DNA from: Bryobacteraceae bacterium
GTDB taxonomy: Bacteria > Acidobacteriota > Terriglobia > Bryobacterales > Bryobacteraceae
Assembly (NCBI GenBank): GCA_023384675.1
Contig: JAHDVK010000012.1
Coordinates: forward strand, 96,927 to 160,926
Length of the DNA stretch: 64,000 bases
Direction of reading: 5' to 3'
A program made the translations under genes and the position numbers. Positions 36,339-47,097 of this stretch are shown piece after piece. Numbering within the stretch: position 1 is the stretch's first letter; each line of letters begins with the position of its first letter. The notes under the pieces were generated by a model, which saw only the letters and a program-made list of their open reading frames with translations, was not told where the DNA came from and searched no databases.

Positions 36339-37517
36339 TCACTTCTTACCTCTGCGCCGGCTCTCCACCATGTCATGCCAGGCCACCAGGATCGGACTGG
36401 CAATGAAAATGGACGAGTAGGTTCCAATCAGTATACCGGCCACCAACACGAACGAAAAACCGTTCAGCACCGGACCGCCAAACACGAGCAGAGCCAACGC
36501 CGTAATGAAAGTCAGGCTCGAGGTCAACACGGTCCGGCTCAGTGTCTGATTGATACTATCATTTACCACCTTGGGATAGGGATCGCGCCGGCTCAACTTC
36601 AACGTCTCGCGAATGCGATCGAACACCACGATGGTGTCGTTCATCGAGTAGCCAACCAGAGTCAGCAGGGCCGCCACCACATTCAGCGAGATCTCTTTGT
36701 CGAACAGCGAGAAAAGCCCCAGGGTGATCAGGACGTCGTGGATCACGGCGATGACGGCGGCGGCGCCGTACATCAGCTCAAAGCGGAAGGCAATGTAGAT
36801 CAGCATCCCGCCGAGTGCGTACACCGTAGCCAGGAACGCCTTGTTCCTGAGTTCACGGCCGATCTTCGGACCCACCGCCTCCGCGCCGCGAATGCCAAAC
36901 GGGGCCAGCGCGCATTCCTGTAAGATCACCTCCATCATCGCCGGCGTGAGACCCTCGATCGCCTTCAATTCGTCGAAATTTCGGATCAGCCCGGACCGCG
37001 GAGGCGTATTCCGGTAATTCGTCATCGCCCCGGCCAGACGCTCGAGTTCCTGGTCGCTGATGCCGATCGAAACCCGCTGAAACGGTTCGCGCAGCCGGTC
37101 GACCAGCATCTGACTTGACGCATTGTTGAAATCGAGCTTGCCGCCCGGATCGCCGAAGGCTTCGGCGAGGGCCTCCACCATCAGGCCCCGAGCCTCCTGG
37201 ATGGCCTTTTCCTGCGCGGCTGAATCCTGCGTGGCGTCCAGCATCGTGGAAACGATCACCTCGTGCTCGGTGGAAACCTCCTGAACCGAAATCTCCCCGG
37301 GAATCTTGCCCGAGACGGCGCTACGGATCTTATCAATGGGCGGTGCTTCGGCAAAACGGACGCTGATGTTCGCTCCACCGGTGAAGTCGATGCCGTACTT
37401 CAGACCGCCTTTCATTATCAGGCTGCCCACGCCGGCGGCCAGCAAAAGGACCGACAGGGCATAGAAAATGCTCTTGCGGCCGAGAAAATCGATATTGGGG
37501 TTCTTAAATAGCTCCAT
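36339..37517 (-). CDS. secF: Protein translocase subunit SecF
   Basis: A 392-residue RND-type membrane protein. TM1 lies near residues 17-35 (IFYALSVLLLAAGVGSLIM). The signature GIDFTGGANISVRF and the TM4-6 block (YSMNDTIVVFDRIRETL) are present. It supports Sec translocation with SecD. The ATG at 37517 is taken rather than an in-frame codon 15 nt upstream. It follows secD in the usual order. Confidence 0.93.
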   Translation of the reverse strand: MELFKNPNIDFLGRKSIFYALSVLLLAAGVGSLIMKGGLKYGIDFTGGANISVRFAEAPPIDKIRSAVSGKIPGEISVQEVSTEHEVIVSTMLDATQDSAAQEKAIQEARGLMVEALAEAFGDPGGKLDFNNASSQMLVDRLREPFQRVSIGISDQELERLAGAMTNYRNTPPRSGLIRNFDELKAIEGLTPAMMEVILQECALAPFGIRGAEAVGPKIGRELRNKAFLATVYALGGMLIYIAFRFELMYGAAAVIAVIHDVLITLGLFSLFDKEISLNVVAALLTLVGYSMNDTIVVFDRIRETLKLSRRDPYPKVVNDSINQTLSRTVLTSSLTFITALALLVFGGPVLNGFSFVLVAGILIGTYSSIFIASPILVAWHDMVESRRRGKK

Positions 37518-37614
37518 GGGGTTCGCACACACGGGCGCGGAGCCTTCGCTCCACGCACCGGCTGACCAGCTTCGGGCCCCGGATCAGGAACCCGCTCAAC
37601 TTATCACAAAACAC

Positions 37615-39234
37615 TTAGATACTCAATTCGATCCTGCCGCGCTGCCGGCCAACAATCCATTGGAACATGGCGCGCGAGACGAAGACCGCGGTGAAAACGT
37701 TTGCCACGAGTCCGATCACCAGTGTCACCGCAAAGCCGCGGATCGCCGGAGTGCCGAACATGAACAGGAACGCACAACTCACGACCGTGGTGACGTGAGT
37801 GTCGATAATTGTGAGAAAGGCCTTGCTGAATCCGTTGTCGATGGCGGCGAGCACAGCCTTGCCCGCCTGCAGTTCCTCGCGAATGCGCTCGAAAATCAAC
37901 ACATTGGAATCCACAGCCATGCCGATCAGCAGGATGATGCCCGCAATACCCGGTAGCGTCAGCACGGCGTCGAGGTATGCCAGGATGCCCACCAGCAGCA
38001 CCGCGTTCAGAATCAACGCCACCGTGGCGTTGATGCCGCTCATCCGGTAGTAAAACAGCATGCAGATGATCACCAGGCCGATGCCCGCCGCCGCCGCCGT
38101 CAGGCCCTGCCGGATCGAATCCGCGCCCAGCGACGGCCCCACCGTCTGCTCCTGCAAATACTGCACGCCAGCGGGCAACGAACCGGCTCGCAGAACCAGC
38201 GCGAGATCCGAAGCGTCCTGCTGAGAGCCTGCGCCGGTGATGCGCCCCTGGTCCTCGATGCGGCTCTGAATCACGGGAGCACTACGGACCTGATTATCGA
38301 GTACGATGGCCAGCCGGTTATTGATGTTGGCCTCCGTGAACCGGCCGAAGCGGCCCTTGCTCTCCTGGGAGAGCACGAATGAAGTTTCCCACTTGCCGAA
38401 CTCATCCTGCATCGGGCGGGAATCGCGAAGATCGCGCCCCGTGACCACCGGCGTGCGAGCCACCAGGAACCACCCCTCGCCCTGCTCGCCGGCCCGCGGC
38501 GTGGAGCGCAGGAGCTTGGTGCCGAGCGGAAGAACGCCGCCGTTAGCCGCATACGCGTCTTCCTGGCGAGGGTAGGGACCACCCTTCACCTCATAGAGTT
38601 CCAGTAGAGCCGCGGTCTGCAGAATGGCTTTCACTCGCGCGGGATCGTCGAGTCCCGGCAGCGAAATGAGGATCTCCGCCTCGGAGTCGGCGCCGCCCCG
38701 CTGCTGCACGCTTGCCTCAGCGAGACCGAGACCGTTGATGCGGCTTTCGATGGTCTGCATCGCGCCCTCGAGAGTCTGGCGCTTCAACTCAAGCGCTTCA
38801 CTCGTCTTCACCTGAAGGCGGTAATCGGTCGAAGAAACGCCGGTGAGGTTCCAGGCCGGCATCATCTCGTTCATCGCCGAGCGGAACGCGGCGATGCGGT
38901 CGGCGGGCACGCCCTTCACGGCGATGGAGGTCTGTTCGGCGTCGTCGAGAGAGGTAGGCTCGTAGTCAAGTTCCACGGCGCTAAAGGCGATGCCTTGCCG
39001 GTTCAGTTCTTCCTTGATGCGCTCAACCTGCGTTGCCGCCTCGGCCTTGAACGCGTCCTGCAACTGTACCTGTAGCACCAGCAGGGTGCCGCCGCGAAGG
39101 TCCAGACCGAGCTTGATGTTCTCTTCCCAGTTGGCGACTAGTTCATCCTTGGACTTGGGCAACCCGATGATGCCGTATAGACACACCAGGGTCGTCAGCA
39201 CAATGATCAGCGCTTTCCATTTCAGATTGCTCAT
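37615..39234 (-). CDS. secD: Protein translocase subunit SecD
   Basis: A 539-residue protein. The N-terminal TM is followed by the family signature KLGLDLRGGTLLVLQV. A large periplasmic domain ends with six TM segments containing GMAVDSNVLIFERIREEL. It pairs with SecF to pull exported proteins using the proton gradient. YajC is encoded 20 nt upstream. Confidence 0.95.
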   Translation of the reverse strand: MSNLKWKALIIVLTTLVCLYGIIGLPKSKDELVANWEENIKLGLDLRGGTLLVLQVQLQDAFKAEAATQVERIKEELNRQGIAFSAVELDYEPTSLDDAEQTSIAVKGVPADRIAAFRSAMNEMMPAWNLTGVSSTDYRLQVKTSEALELKRQTLEGAMQTIESRINGLGLAEASVQQRGGADSEAEILISLPGLDDPARVKAILQTAALLELYEVKGGPYPRQEDAYAANGGVLPLGTKLLRSTPRAGEQGEGWFLVARTPVVTGRDLRDSRPMQDEFGKWETSFVLSQESKGRFGRFTEANINNRLAIVLDNQVRSAPVIQSRIEDQGRITGAGSQQDASDLALVLRAGSLPAGVQYLQEQTVGPSLGADSIRQGLTAAAAGIGLVIICMLFYYRMSGINATVALILNAVLLVGILAYLDAVLTLPGIAGIILLIGMAVDSNVLIFERIREELQAGKAVLAAIDNGFSKAFLTIIDTHVTTVVSCAFLFMFGTPAIRGFAVTLVIGLVANVFTAVFVSRAMFQWIVGRQRGRIELSI

Positions 39235-39254
39235 AGTGGATGATTACCGGTTTC

Positions 39255-39566
39255 TCAGGACTTTTTCTCAAGATTCAGCAGGCTGGATACGGCGCCGCGG
39301 GCCATCTGGAGCTTCACGCCGTCGGGCTTCACACGGATGATGATCGTGTCGTCATCGTTCAGAGCGACGATCGATCCGACCACACCGCCGTTCGTGAGGA
39401 CGTGATCTCCCGCCTTCAGTTCGGCCAGCATCTTGGCCTGCTGCTTCTTCTGTCGTTGCATCGGCATGAACAGGAGGAAGTAGAAGATGCCGAAGATGAC
39501 AATGATGGGAAGGAATTGCAGCAGCGGATTGGCCGCCGGGGACGATTGTAGGAGAAAAAAACTCAT
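39255..39566 (-). CDS. yajC: Preprotein translocase subunit YajC
   Basis: A 103-residue protein with one TM (FLPIIVIFGIFYFLLFMPMQ). The conserved YajC domain follows: QKKQQAKMLAELKAGDHVLT, then GGVVGSIV and IKVRPDGVKLQ-like segments. It associates with SecDF. It lies between tgt and secD, the usual location. Confidence 0.95.
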   Translation of the reverse strand: MSFFLLQSSPAANPLLQFLPIIVIFGIFYFLLFMPMQRQKKQQAKMLAELKAGDHVLTNGGVVGSIVALNDDDTIIIRVKPDGVKLQMARGAVSSLLNLEKKS

Positions 39567-39623
39567 TGCTGCATACCGGGTCCGGCCTGGCGCGAGCCCA
39601 CGACAGCCGTACTCACTCCACCC

Positions 39624-40808
39624 TTAGGAACCTCCCGTAAGATCACCAGAGGCGAGGGGCGATGTGCGCACGGATCGCAGGAACGCAGGAAACGTCCCAA
39701 GCACAATAGACTCGCGCATTCGGCGCATGATGTCAAGGTAATGGGAGAGGTTATGGAGCGTCGCCAGTGTGCTGTACAGCATTTCTCCTGCTACGAACAG
39801 ATGGCGAAGATAGGCCCGCGAATAGCTCCGGCACGTGAGGCAGCGGCAGGCTTCGTCGGGGGGGCGGGGATCTTCGCGATATTGTGCCTGCTTGATGATA
39901 AGCTTGCCCCGACTGGTGAAGAGGCAGCCGTTGCGCGCATTCCTCGAAGGCAGCACGCAATCCATCATGTCCGCGCCGCGGGCTACGTATTCCGGCAGTT
40001 CCGCAGGCATGCCCACGCCCATGACATAGCGCGGTCGGTCATGCGGCAGCAGCGGCGCGGCCGCTTCGGTCATAGCCATGCTCAGTTCGCGCGGCTCGCC
40101 CACGCTGAGCCCGCCGATGGCATAGCCGTCGGCGTCCAGTTCCCTGAGCTGCAAGGCACATTCCTGCCGGAGATTCGCGAACATCGAACCTTGGACAATC
40201 GGGAACAGCGCCTGCCTCGCCTCGGCTTCCCCGCCCTGCGCGCGAAAATGGGTGAAGGCGCGCCGGGCCCAACGCACGCTGAGTTCCATTGAGCGCCGCG
40301 CTTCCGGTTCGGCCGCCGGATAATCGGTGCACTCGTCGAGCACCATCATGATGTCGCTGCCGAGCGCCCGCTGCACATCCACAACCGACTCGGGTGTGAA
40401 CAGATGCCTGTCGCCGTTCAGATGCGACTGGAACAGCACACCCTCTTCCTTCACCTTCCGCAGCTTATTCAGCGACCACACCTGAAAGCCGCCTGAATCA
40501 GTGAGGATGGCGCGGTCCCACTGCATGAATCCATGCAGACCGCCGAACTGCCGGATCAGCTCATGGCCGGGGCGAAGGTACAGGTGGTAGGTGTTGCCCA
40601 AAATGATCCGTGCGCCCAGTTCCTCAGCCAGATCCCGCTGCAGGACGCCCTTTACGGTCGCCTGCGTCCCGACAGGCATGAATACGGGCGTCTCCACAAC
40701 ACCATGAGGCGTGTGCAGACGTCCGGCCCGGGCGCCCGTTTCCGGGCAGACGGCCTCAAGTTCAAAAGGGATGGCGCGCAAGGAGTAAACTATGTAGTTT
40801 ATCGCCAC
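39624..40808 (-). CDS. tgt: Queuine tRNA-ribosyltransferase
   Basis: An enzyme of up to 394 residues that exchanges guanine-34 of GUN-anticodon tRNAs for the queuine precursor preQ1. The catalytic Asp lies in LTDSGGFQVWSL, the nucleophile region is MDCVLPSRNARNG, and the zinc site is CRCLTCRSYSRAYLRHLF. The start is unclear: GTG at 40808 abuts the cysS ATG, while TTG at 40781 gives 385 residues. Neither has a clear ribosome site. Confidence 0.93.
   Translation of the reverse strand: MAINYIVYSLRAIPFELEAVCPETGARAGRLHTPHGVVETPVFMPVGTQATVKGVLQRDLAEELGARIILGNTYHLYLRPGHELIRQFGGLHGFMQWDRAILTDSGGFQVWSLNKLRKVKEEGVLFQSHLNGDRHLFTPESVVDVQRALGSDIMMVLDECTDYPAAEPEARRSMELSVRWARRAFTHFRAQGGEAEARQALFPIVQGSMFANLRQECALQLRELDADGYAIGGLSVGEPRELSMAMTEAAAPLLPHDRPRYVMGVGMPAELPEYVARGADMMDCVLPSRNARNGCLFTSRGKLIIKQAQYREDPRPPDEACRCLTCRSYSRAYLRHLFVAGEMLYSTLATLHNLSHYLDIMRRMRESIVLGTFPAFLRSVRTSPLASGDLTGGS
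40787..40800. promoter_or_regulatory. Small dyad between tgt and cysS
   Basis: AAACTA and TAGTTT are perfect inverted halves separated by TG. They lie where the two divergent genes meet, in the only AT-rich spot there. It may be part of overlapping promoters or an operator. Confidence 0.3.
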
Positions 40809-42209
40809 ATGCCACTGCGGTTCTACAACACCTATTCACAACGTCTGGAGCAATTCCAGCCCCAGGACGGCCGGAGAGTCCGCATGTACACCTGCGGGCC
40901 GACCGTCTACCACTACGTGCACATTGGGAATTTCCGGACCTTCGCCTTTCAGGACGTCCTGCGCCGCACGCTCCGGGCGCGCGGCTTCGAACTCGACCAC
41001 GTCATGAACATCACCGACGTGGAGGACAAAATCATCCGCGGCGCCATGGAGCGCGGGCTTTCTTTGGATGACTATACCCGGCAATACACCGAGGCTTTCC
41101 TGGAGGACTCGGCGAACTTACGCCTCGAACAGCCCGAACGCCTGGTCTTCGCCACGCACCACATCGGCGACATGGTGCGCATGATCGAAGGTCTGAGCGA
41201 AAAACAGCATACGTATTCCAGCGAAGGATCTGTTTATTTCCGCATCGGCAGTTTTCCGGAATACGGCCGCCTCTCTAAAATTAATCTGGCCGGAAATATT
41301 GCCGGAGCGCGCGTGGACGTCGACGAGTACGAGAAGGACGACGCGCGGGATTTCGTGCTCTGGAAAGCGCGGAAACCTGGCGAACCTGGTTGGGATTCAT
41401 CGCTCGGCTGCGGGCGTCCGGGCTGGCACATCGAGTGTTCCGTCATGGCGATGAAGTATCTCGGCGAGACTATCGACATCCATACCGGCGGCGTGGATCT
41501 CGTGTTTCCGCACCACGAAAACGAGATTGCCCAGTCGGAAGCCTATACCGGCAAGCGCTTCGTGCGCTACTGGTTGCACGCCGAGCACCTGATGGTGGAA
41601 GGCCAGAAAATGTCCAAATCGCTGGGGAATTTTTTTACTCTTCGCGATATTATTGAGCGCGGCTATTCCCCGGATGCGATCCGATATTTGCTAATTTCAG
41701 CGCCATACCGTAAGCAACTTAATTTCACGTTTGATGGCTTGAAAGCCGCCGCCACTTCTATCGAACGCTTGAGGAATTTTATGCTCCGTTTGAATAACGC
41801 CCGGCTCGGCGCTGGAGCGAATCCGGAATTCGAGGCCCGCACCGATACCGCGCGCCGCGATTTCGACGCAGGCCTGGACGACGACCTGAACACGGCGGAT
41901 GCGCTTGCGGCCGTGTTCGAGTACATCCGCGACGCTAACACCGCCATGGACACCGGCGCCTTCCGCGAGGGCAATCTGGCGGGCGCGCAGGCGTTCTTGC
42001 AGCAATTTGACGCTGTTTTCGACGTCCTGAAACCCCTGGTCCGCGAAGACGCCTTGAGCGACGCCGAGATCGAGGCGCGGGTCGCCGACCGGACTGCCGC
42101 CAAAAAAGCGAAGGACTTTGCGCGCGCCGACGCCATCCGCGCCGAACTGCTGCAACAAGGCATCGTGCTGGAAGATACGCGCGATGGCGTGCGCTGGAAA
42201 AGGAAGTAA
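40809..42209 (+). CDS. cysS: Cysteine-tRNA ligase
   Basis: A 466-residue class I aminoacyl-tRNA synthetase. HIGN (HVHIGNFRTFAFQDV) is the HIGH equivalent, and KMSKSLGN binds ATP. Zinc ligands are C in YTCGPTVY, C in HIECSVMA and HHENE. The C-terminal tRNA-binding region (KKAKDFARADAIRAEL) is intact. I chose the ATG at 40809, where homology-like sequence begins; the longer open frame upstream is antisense to tgt. Confidence 0.95.
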   Translation: MPLRFYNTYSQRLEQFQPQDGRRVRMYTCGPTVYHYVHIGNFRTFAFQDVLRRTLRARGFELDHVMNITDVEDKIIRGAMERGLSLDDYTRQYTEAFLEDSANLRLEQPERLVFATHHIGDMVRMIEGLSEKQHTYSSEGSVYFRIGSFPEYGRLSKINLAGNIAGARVDVDEYEKDDARDFVLWKARKPGEPGWDSSLGCGRPGWHIECSVMAMKYLGETIDIHTGGVDLVFPHHENEIAQSEAYTGKRFVRYWLHAEHLMVEGQKMSKSLGNFFTLRDIIERGYSPDAIRYLLISAPYRKQLNFTFDGLKAAATSIERLRNFMLRLNNARLGAGANPEFEARTDTARRDFDAGLDDDLNTADALAAVFEYIRDANTAMDTGAFREGNLAGAQAFLQQFDAVFDVLKPLVREDALSDAEIEARVADRTAAKKAKDFARADAIRAELLQQGIVLEDTRDGVRWKRK

Positions 42210-42215
42210 ACGGCT

Positions 42216-43394
42216 GTGAAGATTCATACGAAGGCGGTCCACGCGGGAGACCGCAAAAAGGCGCAAAGCCAGATCCCCGTCGCCACGCCGGTCCATTTCG
42301 CGGCAAGTTGGATTACGGAGGATACCGCTGAGCTTGACCGCATCTTCGGCGACGAGCAAAAGGGCTTCAGCTACTCGCGCTATGACAATCCAACCAACGC
42401 GGCGCTCGAAGAACTGATGACTTCGCTCGAAAGCGGCGCCGGGGCGCTCGCCTGCGCTTCGGGCATGGCGGCTCTCGAACACGCCCTGAAGGCAGCGCTT
42501 CTCGACCGCCGCAAGAGCGTCGTATGTGCCCGCGACATCTACGGCGCCACCATCAAATTGCTGATGGACGTGCTCGGCCCCTTCGGCATCGAAACGGCCT
42601 TCGTCGATACAAACGATTTGGCCGCGGTGGCCCAAGCCCTGGACGAACACAAGCCCGGCGCCCTGCTGATGGAGACCATCTCAAATCCCCTGCTCCGCGT
42701 GGGCGCGCTCGACGAAATCGCAAAGCTCTGCCGCGCCCGCTCAGCAGCCCTGATCGTGGACAATACGTTCGCATCGCCGCTGCTGATGCGCCCGCTGGAG
42801 TTGGGCGCGCATCTGGTGGTCCACAGCACCACGAAGTACCTGGGCGGGCACGGCGACACGCTTGGCGGCCTTGTGATCTCAGACGAGGAACATCTCGCGA
42901 CGGTGCGGCGCCTTTCGCGGGTGGCGGGACCCGTTCTGGGCCCCATGGAAGCGTTTCTGACGATGCGTGGCGTGAAGACGTTCGCCCTCCGAATGGAGCG
43001 GCAGTGTCATAACGCCCGCGCATTGGCGGCATGGCTCCGCGCGCATCCGCGAGTGGCGGCGGTATACTATCCCGACGATCCGGCGCATCCGGATGCGGCG
43101 GTGGTGAGGAGACTGCTGCCCGAAGGGCTCTACGGCGGAATGGTGAGCTTCGAGATCGCAGGATTGGAGCGCACGGGCATCTTCGCCTTCCTCGACCGGT
43201 TGAAGCTCATCGTCAAGGCGACTTCTCTCGGTGACGTGCACACCATGGTCCTTCATCCATGGATCAGTTCGCATCGCGACGTCCCGATGAAGCAGAAGGA
43301 GCGGATGGGGATCAAAGAGAATCTGGTGCGCTTATCCGTCGGTATCGAGGCGGTAGAGGACATCATCTCCGACCTCGAACAAGCCCTGGCCTGA
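42216..43394 (+). CDS. Cys/Met metabolism PLP-dependent enzyme (cystathionine gamma-synthase/beta-lyase type)
   Basis: A 392-residue fold-type I PLP enzyme. The Schiff-base lysine is in VVHSTTKYLGGHGDTLGG, with ETISNPLLRVGALDEIAKL and LIVDNTFASPLL before it. The start is GTG, 6 nt after cysS, so the two are probably cotranscribed and both concern cysteine. Whether it is MetB, MetC, CGL or a methionine gamma-lyase cannot be decided from motifs. Confidence 0.87.
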   Translation: MKIHTKAVHAGDRKKAQSQIPVATPVHFAASWITEDTAELDRIFGDEQKGFSYSRYDNPTNAALEELMTSLESGAGALACASGMAALEHALKAALLDRRKSVVCARDIYGATIKLLMDVLGPFGIETAFVDTNDLAAVAQALDEHKPGALLMETISNPLLRVGALDEIAKLCRARSAALIVDNTFASPLLMRPLELGAHLVVHSTTKYLGGHGDTLGGLVISDEEHLATVRRLSRVAGPVLGPMEAFLTMRGVKTFALRMERQCHNARALAAWLRAHPRVAAVYYPDDPAHPDAAVVRRLLPEGLYGGMVSFEIAGLERTGIFAFLDRLKLIVKATSLGDVHTMVLHPWISSHRDVPMKQKERMGIKENLVRLSVGIEAVEDIISDLEQALA

Positions 43395-43398
43395 ATGT

Positions 43399-43428
43399 TT
43401 GACAACGGCGCACGCAGTTCGGTACAAC
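43399..43428 (+). promoter_or_regulatory. Promoter of tRNA-Asn
   Basis: A perfect -35 (TTGACA, 43399-43404) and TACAAC (43423-43428) are separated by 18 nt. The mature tRNA begins 20 nt later. It starts inside the PLP-enzyme stop region. Confidence 0.6.
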
Positions 43429-43447
43429 AATAAGAGCAGCAAGGCAC

Positions 43448-44219
<772 letters not shown>

Positions 44220-47030
44220 TCAAGCCCAGGAATCCGTCCGGAAATGGGGGCGCGTCGCCTCGATGCGAGCCGGTAGAGCTTCTTCACAGGTGACGCCCAG
44301 ATACGTGGCGGCCCGCGTCGCGCCCACGTAAAAGAAACGCTGAAAAAGGTCCGGTATCCGCCGCGCGAGACCGTCGATGCCGACAAAAAACACGGCCTCG
44401 AATTCCAGGCCCTTTATATGCTGGACGTCGAACACGCGCACTTCGCTCGTATCCCCGACGACTCGGCCTTCCTTGCAGCCGACGATTGGGATGTTATGTT
44501 GCTCCAAAATGCGTCGGGCGTCCACGACCAAGGGATCGATCAGATCGTCGCCGTCGACGAATACCGCGATAGACGGTAATCTGCCGATCGCTCTCTCCAC
44601 TTCGTAAATGCGTTCCCCCAGCCATTCCGCGAGTGATTCTCCCGAAAGACCTTCGCCGAGTAACGGCCAAACATCCGCTTCCTCGCCGCCGCGTGGCGGC
44701 TTTGTCACCACAGCCCCGTCTTCGTCGAGTGTGGACAGTGCGTCCGCCAAATCACGCAGCCTTTGGCTCTGGCGGTATCCGATTTCGATTTCCTTGATAT
44801 CGATTTGAACTCCGGTGACCCGGTTCACCCAATCGATCTCGGTTCGGTTTCGAATTCCGTTCGATGTGATCCGCTGACGGAGGTCTCCACAAGCGAACCA
44901 CGAGCGCAAACGTGGGTTCGATAGCTCGATCATGCAGGCGAGTTGCACCGCCGACAAGTCCGTGGCTTCATCCACAAAGACCTGCATGAAATAACGGTTC
45001 TTAATGTTTTCCAGCCAGTCCTGCGGCGTCACGTTTTCCAGACGTCGTCCATGGGAAAATTGCAGCAGGACTCTGGCATGGCGGAGCATCACGAGAATGA
45101 CCACGTCCACTTCGTCAGGCGTGATCTTGTTGCGGGCCAGGAAGGTCGTCGTCGCTTCACGCGCAGCGAAGTGACGCCCATCCCGCACCGACTGGCGCCG
45201 GAAGCGCCCATAGAGAACCGGTAGGCCGAGCACGAACGTCCGCGGCGCCTGGACGAGCGTCCGAAGCTGGGAACGCGTGACGATACTCGTGCCGACATCG
45301 ACGAACTCGCTTTCGGGAGGCACCCTGTTCCCGACGAGTTCGATGACCCGTCCCGACTGGCCACCAATCGAGCGGCGACCTTCCGCGACGGCTCGCGCCC
45401 ATCCTCGCAGAGCGTTCAGCAGAAGGTTCGAAGCTTCGAGCCGCGCGTTCGCGGGCGCAGGCGCCAGCTCGGCCGTTTCGTCGACGTCTTCCTCCGTCTC
45501 CTCGATCTCCTGCGCCTTGATGGCCGGAAGCGCCGCGACGATTTCATCCAGAAGGGACCTGTTCGCGTTCAGCAGCTTGTTGAAGATTTTCTTGATGTCT
45601 TCCGATATGCGATCCCCGATACGCTTAACCTCGGATTGCAGAGCCTCGGTCTCGTCGAAAAGCTTTAGAACATCACGAATTCCCAGTCGCTGGCCGCCTT
45701 CGAGAGTCCGCCGGAGATTGGATACGGCTCTGCCGACCATTTCGTCTTCCGATTCCGCAAGACCGTTGAGAGCGTCATTGAAACGCTTCAACAGATTCGT
45801 TTCGGCGTACGCGGAGAAATCGTCATGAAGCCGCGCGATACCGTGGCTGGAGGCATCGACGAGCAGACCGCTGTTGGATTCGAGTTGAAACCGACCGGAA
45901 CTTGCCGAGCGGAGAATACCAAGGACGTTTCGTGCCAGGTCATGGCGCTCTTTTTCCCACGTCCGTACGTTATCGGCGTCCGGAACGCCTTCCTGGTTGA
46001 ACGCCTCTCCGAGATACTTTTTGAGAAGCTCGGTGGGCGAAAACATAGCCCAGCCATTCCTCCGGAAAAGATTGTCTCGAATGTAATTCGACATAAGACC
46101 CTCTTCGTCTTCCGTGACGACAGAGGGGGTCCGCTTCTGCGCGAGCCGCTTGATGAGTGTCGTCGTCTTACCTGAGCCGGGCGGCCCGAAGAGCAATACT
46201 TGACGATCGAGGGGCAGGCGAAACACCTCGCCCTGAAATTTATCCAGGATCGGTTGGTCACGAAGCGCGATGCGGTCTACGACCTTGCGTCGCATCCGGT
46301 TTCGCTCCAACTCGGCCGCGGCAGCTTCCTGTTGGAGACGGCCCAAAAAGTCTTCGTCTGCGAGGCGTCCGCGCTTTATCTCTTCGAGTACATGCCGGAA
46401 GGACTCGTGCCCAAGCGCGTCAAGCACGTCGCCCTGCGGCATCGTCTCGAATATGCGCACGAGGGCATCCCACACGTCGTCGCGCGAAGTCGGGCTGAAA
46501 ACCGACCGTTTGACGATGAGACCTTCGCGGCCTTTGACGACCGCCGTATCCCCGGCTTCGTGTTCCGCGAGCCGTCCGAGGTCCGCTCGAGAGGTCACGA
46601 GTTTTGCATCCGTGAGCGCCCGTCCCAAACCGGCGACCGAAGGTCTGGAGAAATAATAGGTTTCGGTCTGTTTGCCGCTGCCTTCCCAATCCACCTCTAC
46701 CCGAGCCACAAAAGGTTCGTGAATAAGCCGCCTCAGATCGTCTCTAACCGCGGTGTTGATCGCTCCAAGATTGCTTTCCGGTCTGGCAGGGCTGACCATG
46801 GAGTTGGTAGGACGCACGAGAGTGTTGGTGGATATCGCCGTCGATCCGGAGAGTTCCGTTCGTGCCGCTTGGGCGACGGTCCTCAGAGCTGCGAAAATCT
46901 GTTCTCCAACCTCAACAAAAATTCGCTCCAATCCCTCGTCGCCCGTCGGCGAGGTATTTTGGGCGCTTGCAGCGGCCTCGCCCTCCTGAACTGGAATCGG
47001 AACTACAGGCTTCACTGCGCGAGTTTGCAT
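44220..47030 (-). CDS. Superfamily 1 (UvrD/Rep-like) helicase
   Basis: A 936-residue protein. Walker A LLFGPPGSGKTTTLIKRL is unusually far from the N-terminus (about residue 283). The DEAD-box equivalent is VDEATDLSAVQLACMIEL, followed by an ACGDLRQRI motif III and the UvrD C-terminal motif VFDVQHIKGLEFEAVFFVG with a final FYVGATRAATYLGV. The first about 280 residues match no domain I know. The ATG at 47030 has AGGAGA before it. It stands alone on the minus strand at the start of the island. A defence or repair role is possible. Confidence 0.85.
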   Translation of the reverse strand: MQTRAVKPVVPIPVQEGEAAASAQNTSPTGDEGLERIFVEVGEQIFAALRTVAQAARTELSGSTAISTNTLVRPTNSMVSPARPESNLGAINTAVRDDLRRLIHEPFVARVEVDWEGSGKQTETYYFSRPSVAGLGRALTDAKLVTSRADLGRLAEHEAGDTAVVKGREGLIVKRSVFSPTSRDDVWDALVRIFETMPQGDVLDALGHESFRHVLEEIKRGRLADEDFLGRLQQEAAAAELERNRMRRKVVDRIALRDQPILDKFQGEVFRLPLDRQVLLFGPPGSGKTTTLIKRLAQKRTPSVVTEDEEGLMSNYIRDNLFRRNGWAMFSPTELLKKYLGEAFNQEGVPDADNVRTWEKERHDLARNVLGILRSASSGRFQLESNSGLLVDASSHGIARLHDDFSAYAETNLLKRFNDALNGLAESEDEMVGRAVSNLRRTLEGGQRLGIRDVLKLFDETEALQSEVKRIGDRISEDIKKIFNKLLNANRSLLDEIVAALPAIKAQEIEETEEDVDETAELAPAPANARLEASNLLLNALRGWARAVAEGRRSIGGQSGRVIELVGNRVPPESEFVDVGTSIVTRSQLRTLVQAPRTFVLGLPVLYGRFRRQSVRDGRHFAAREATTTFLARNKITPDEVDVVILVMLRHARVLLQFSHGRRLENVTPQDWLENIKNRYFMQVFVDEATDLSAVQLACMIELSNPRLRSWFACGDLRQRITSNGIRNRTEIDWVNRVTGVQIDIKEIEIGYRQSQRLRDLADALSTLDEDGAVVTKPPRGGEEADVWPLLGEGLSGESLAEWLGERIYEVERAIGRLPSIAVFVDGDDLIDPLVVDARRILEQHNIPIVGCKEGRVVGDTSEVRVFDVQHIKGLEFEAVFFVGIDGLARRIPDLFQRFFYVGATRAATYLGVTCEEALPARIEATRPHFRTDSWA

Positions 47031-47078
47031 AGCCAATCTCCTGCCAGGTCTTTAGTAATCAAAATTTTACCGCTTTGC

Positions 47079-47097
47079 GTACTCTCGGTCATTCGCC
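47079..47097. other. No signal identified near helicase 5' end
   Basis: The 200 nt upstream of the helicase start (47031-47259) show no clear promoter, repeat or RNA gene. It is listed only to say that nothing was found. Confidence 0.2.
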
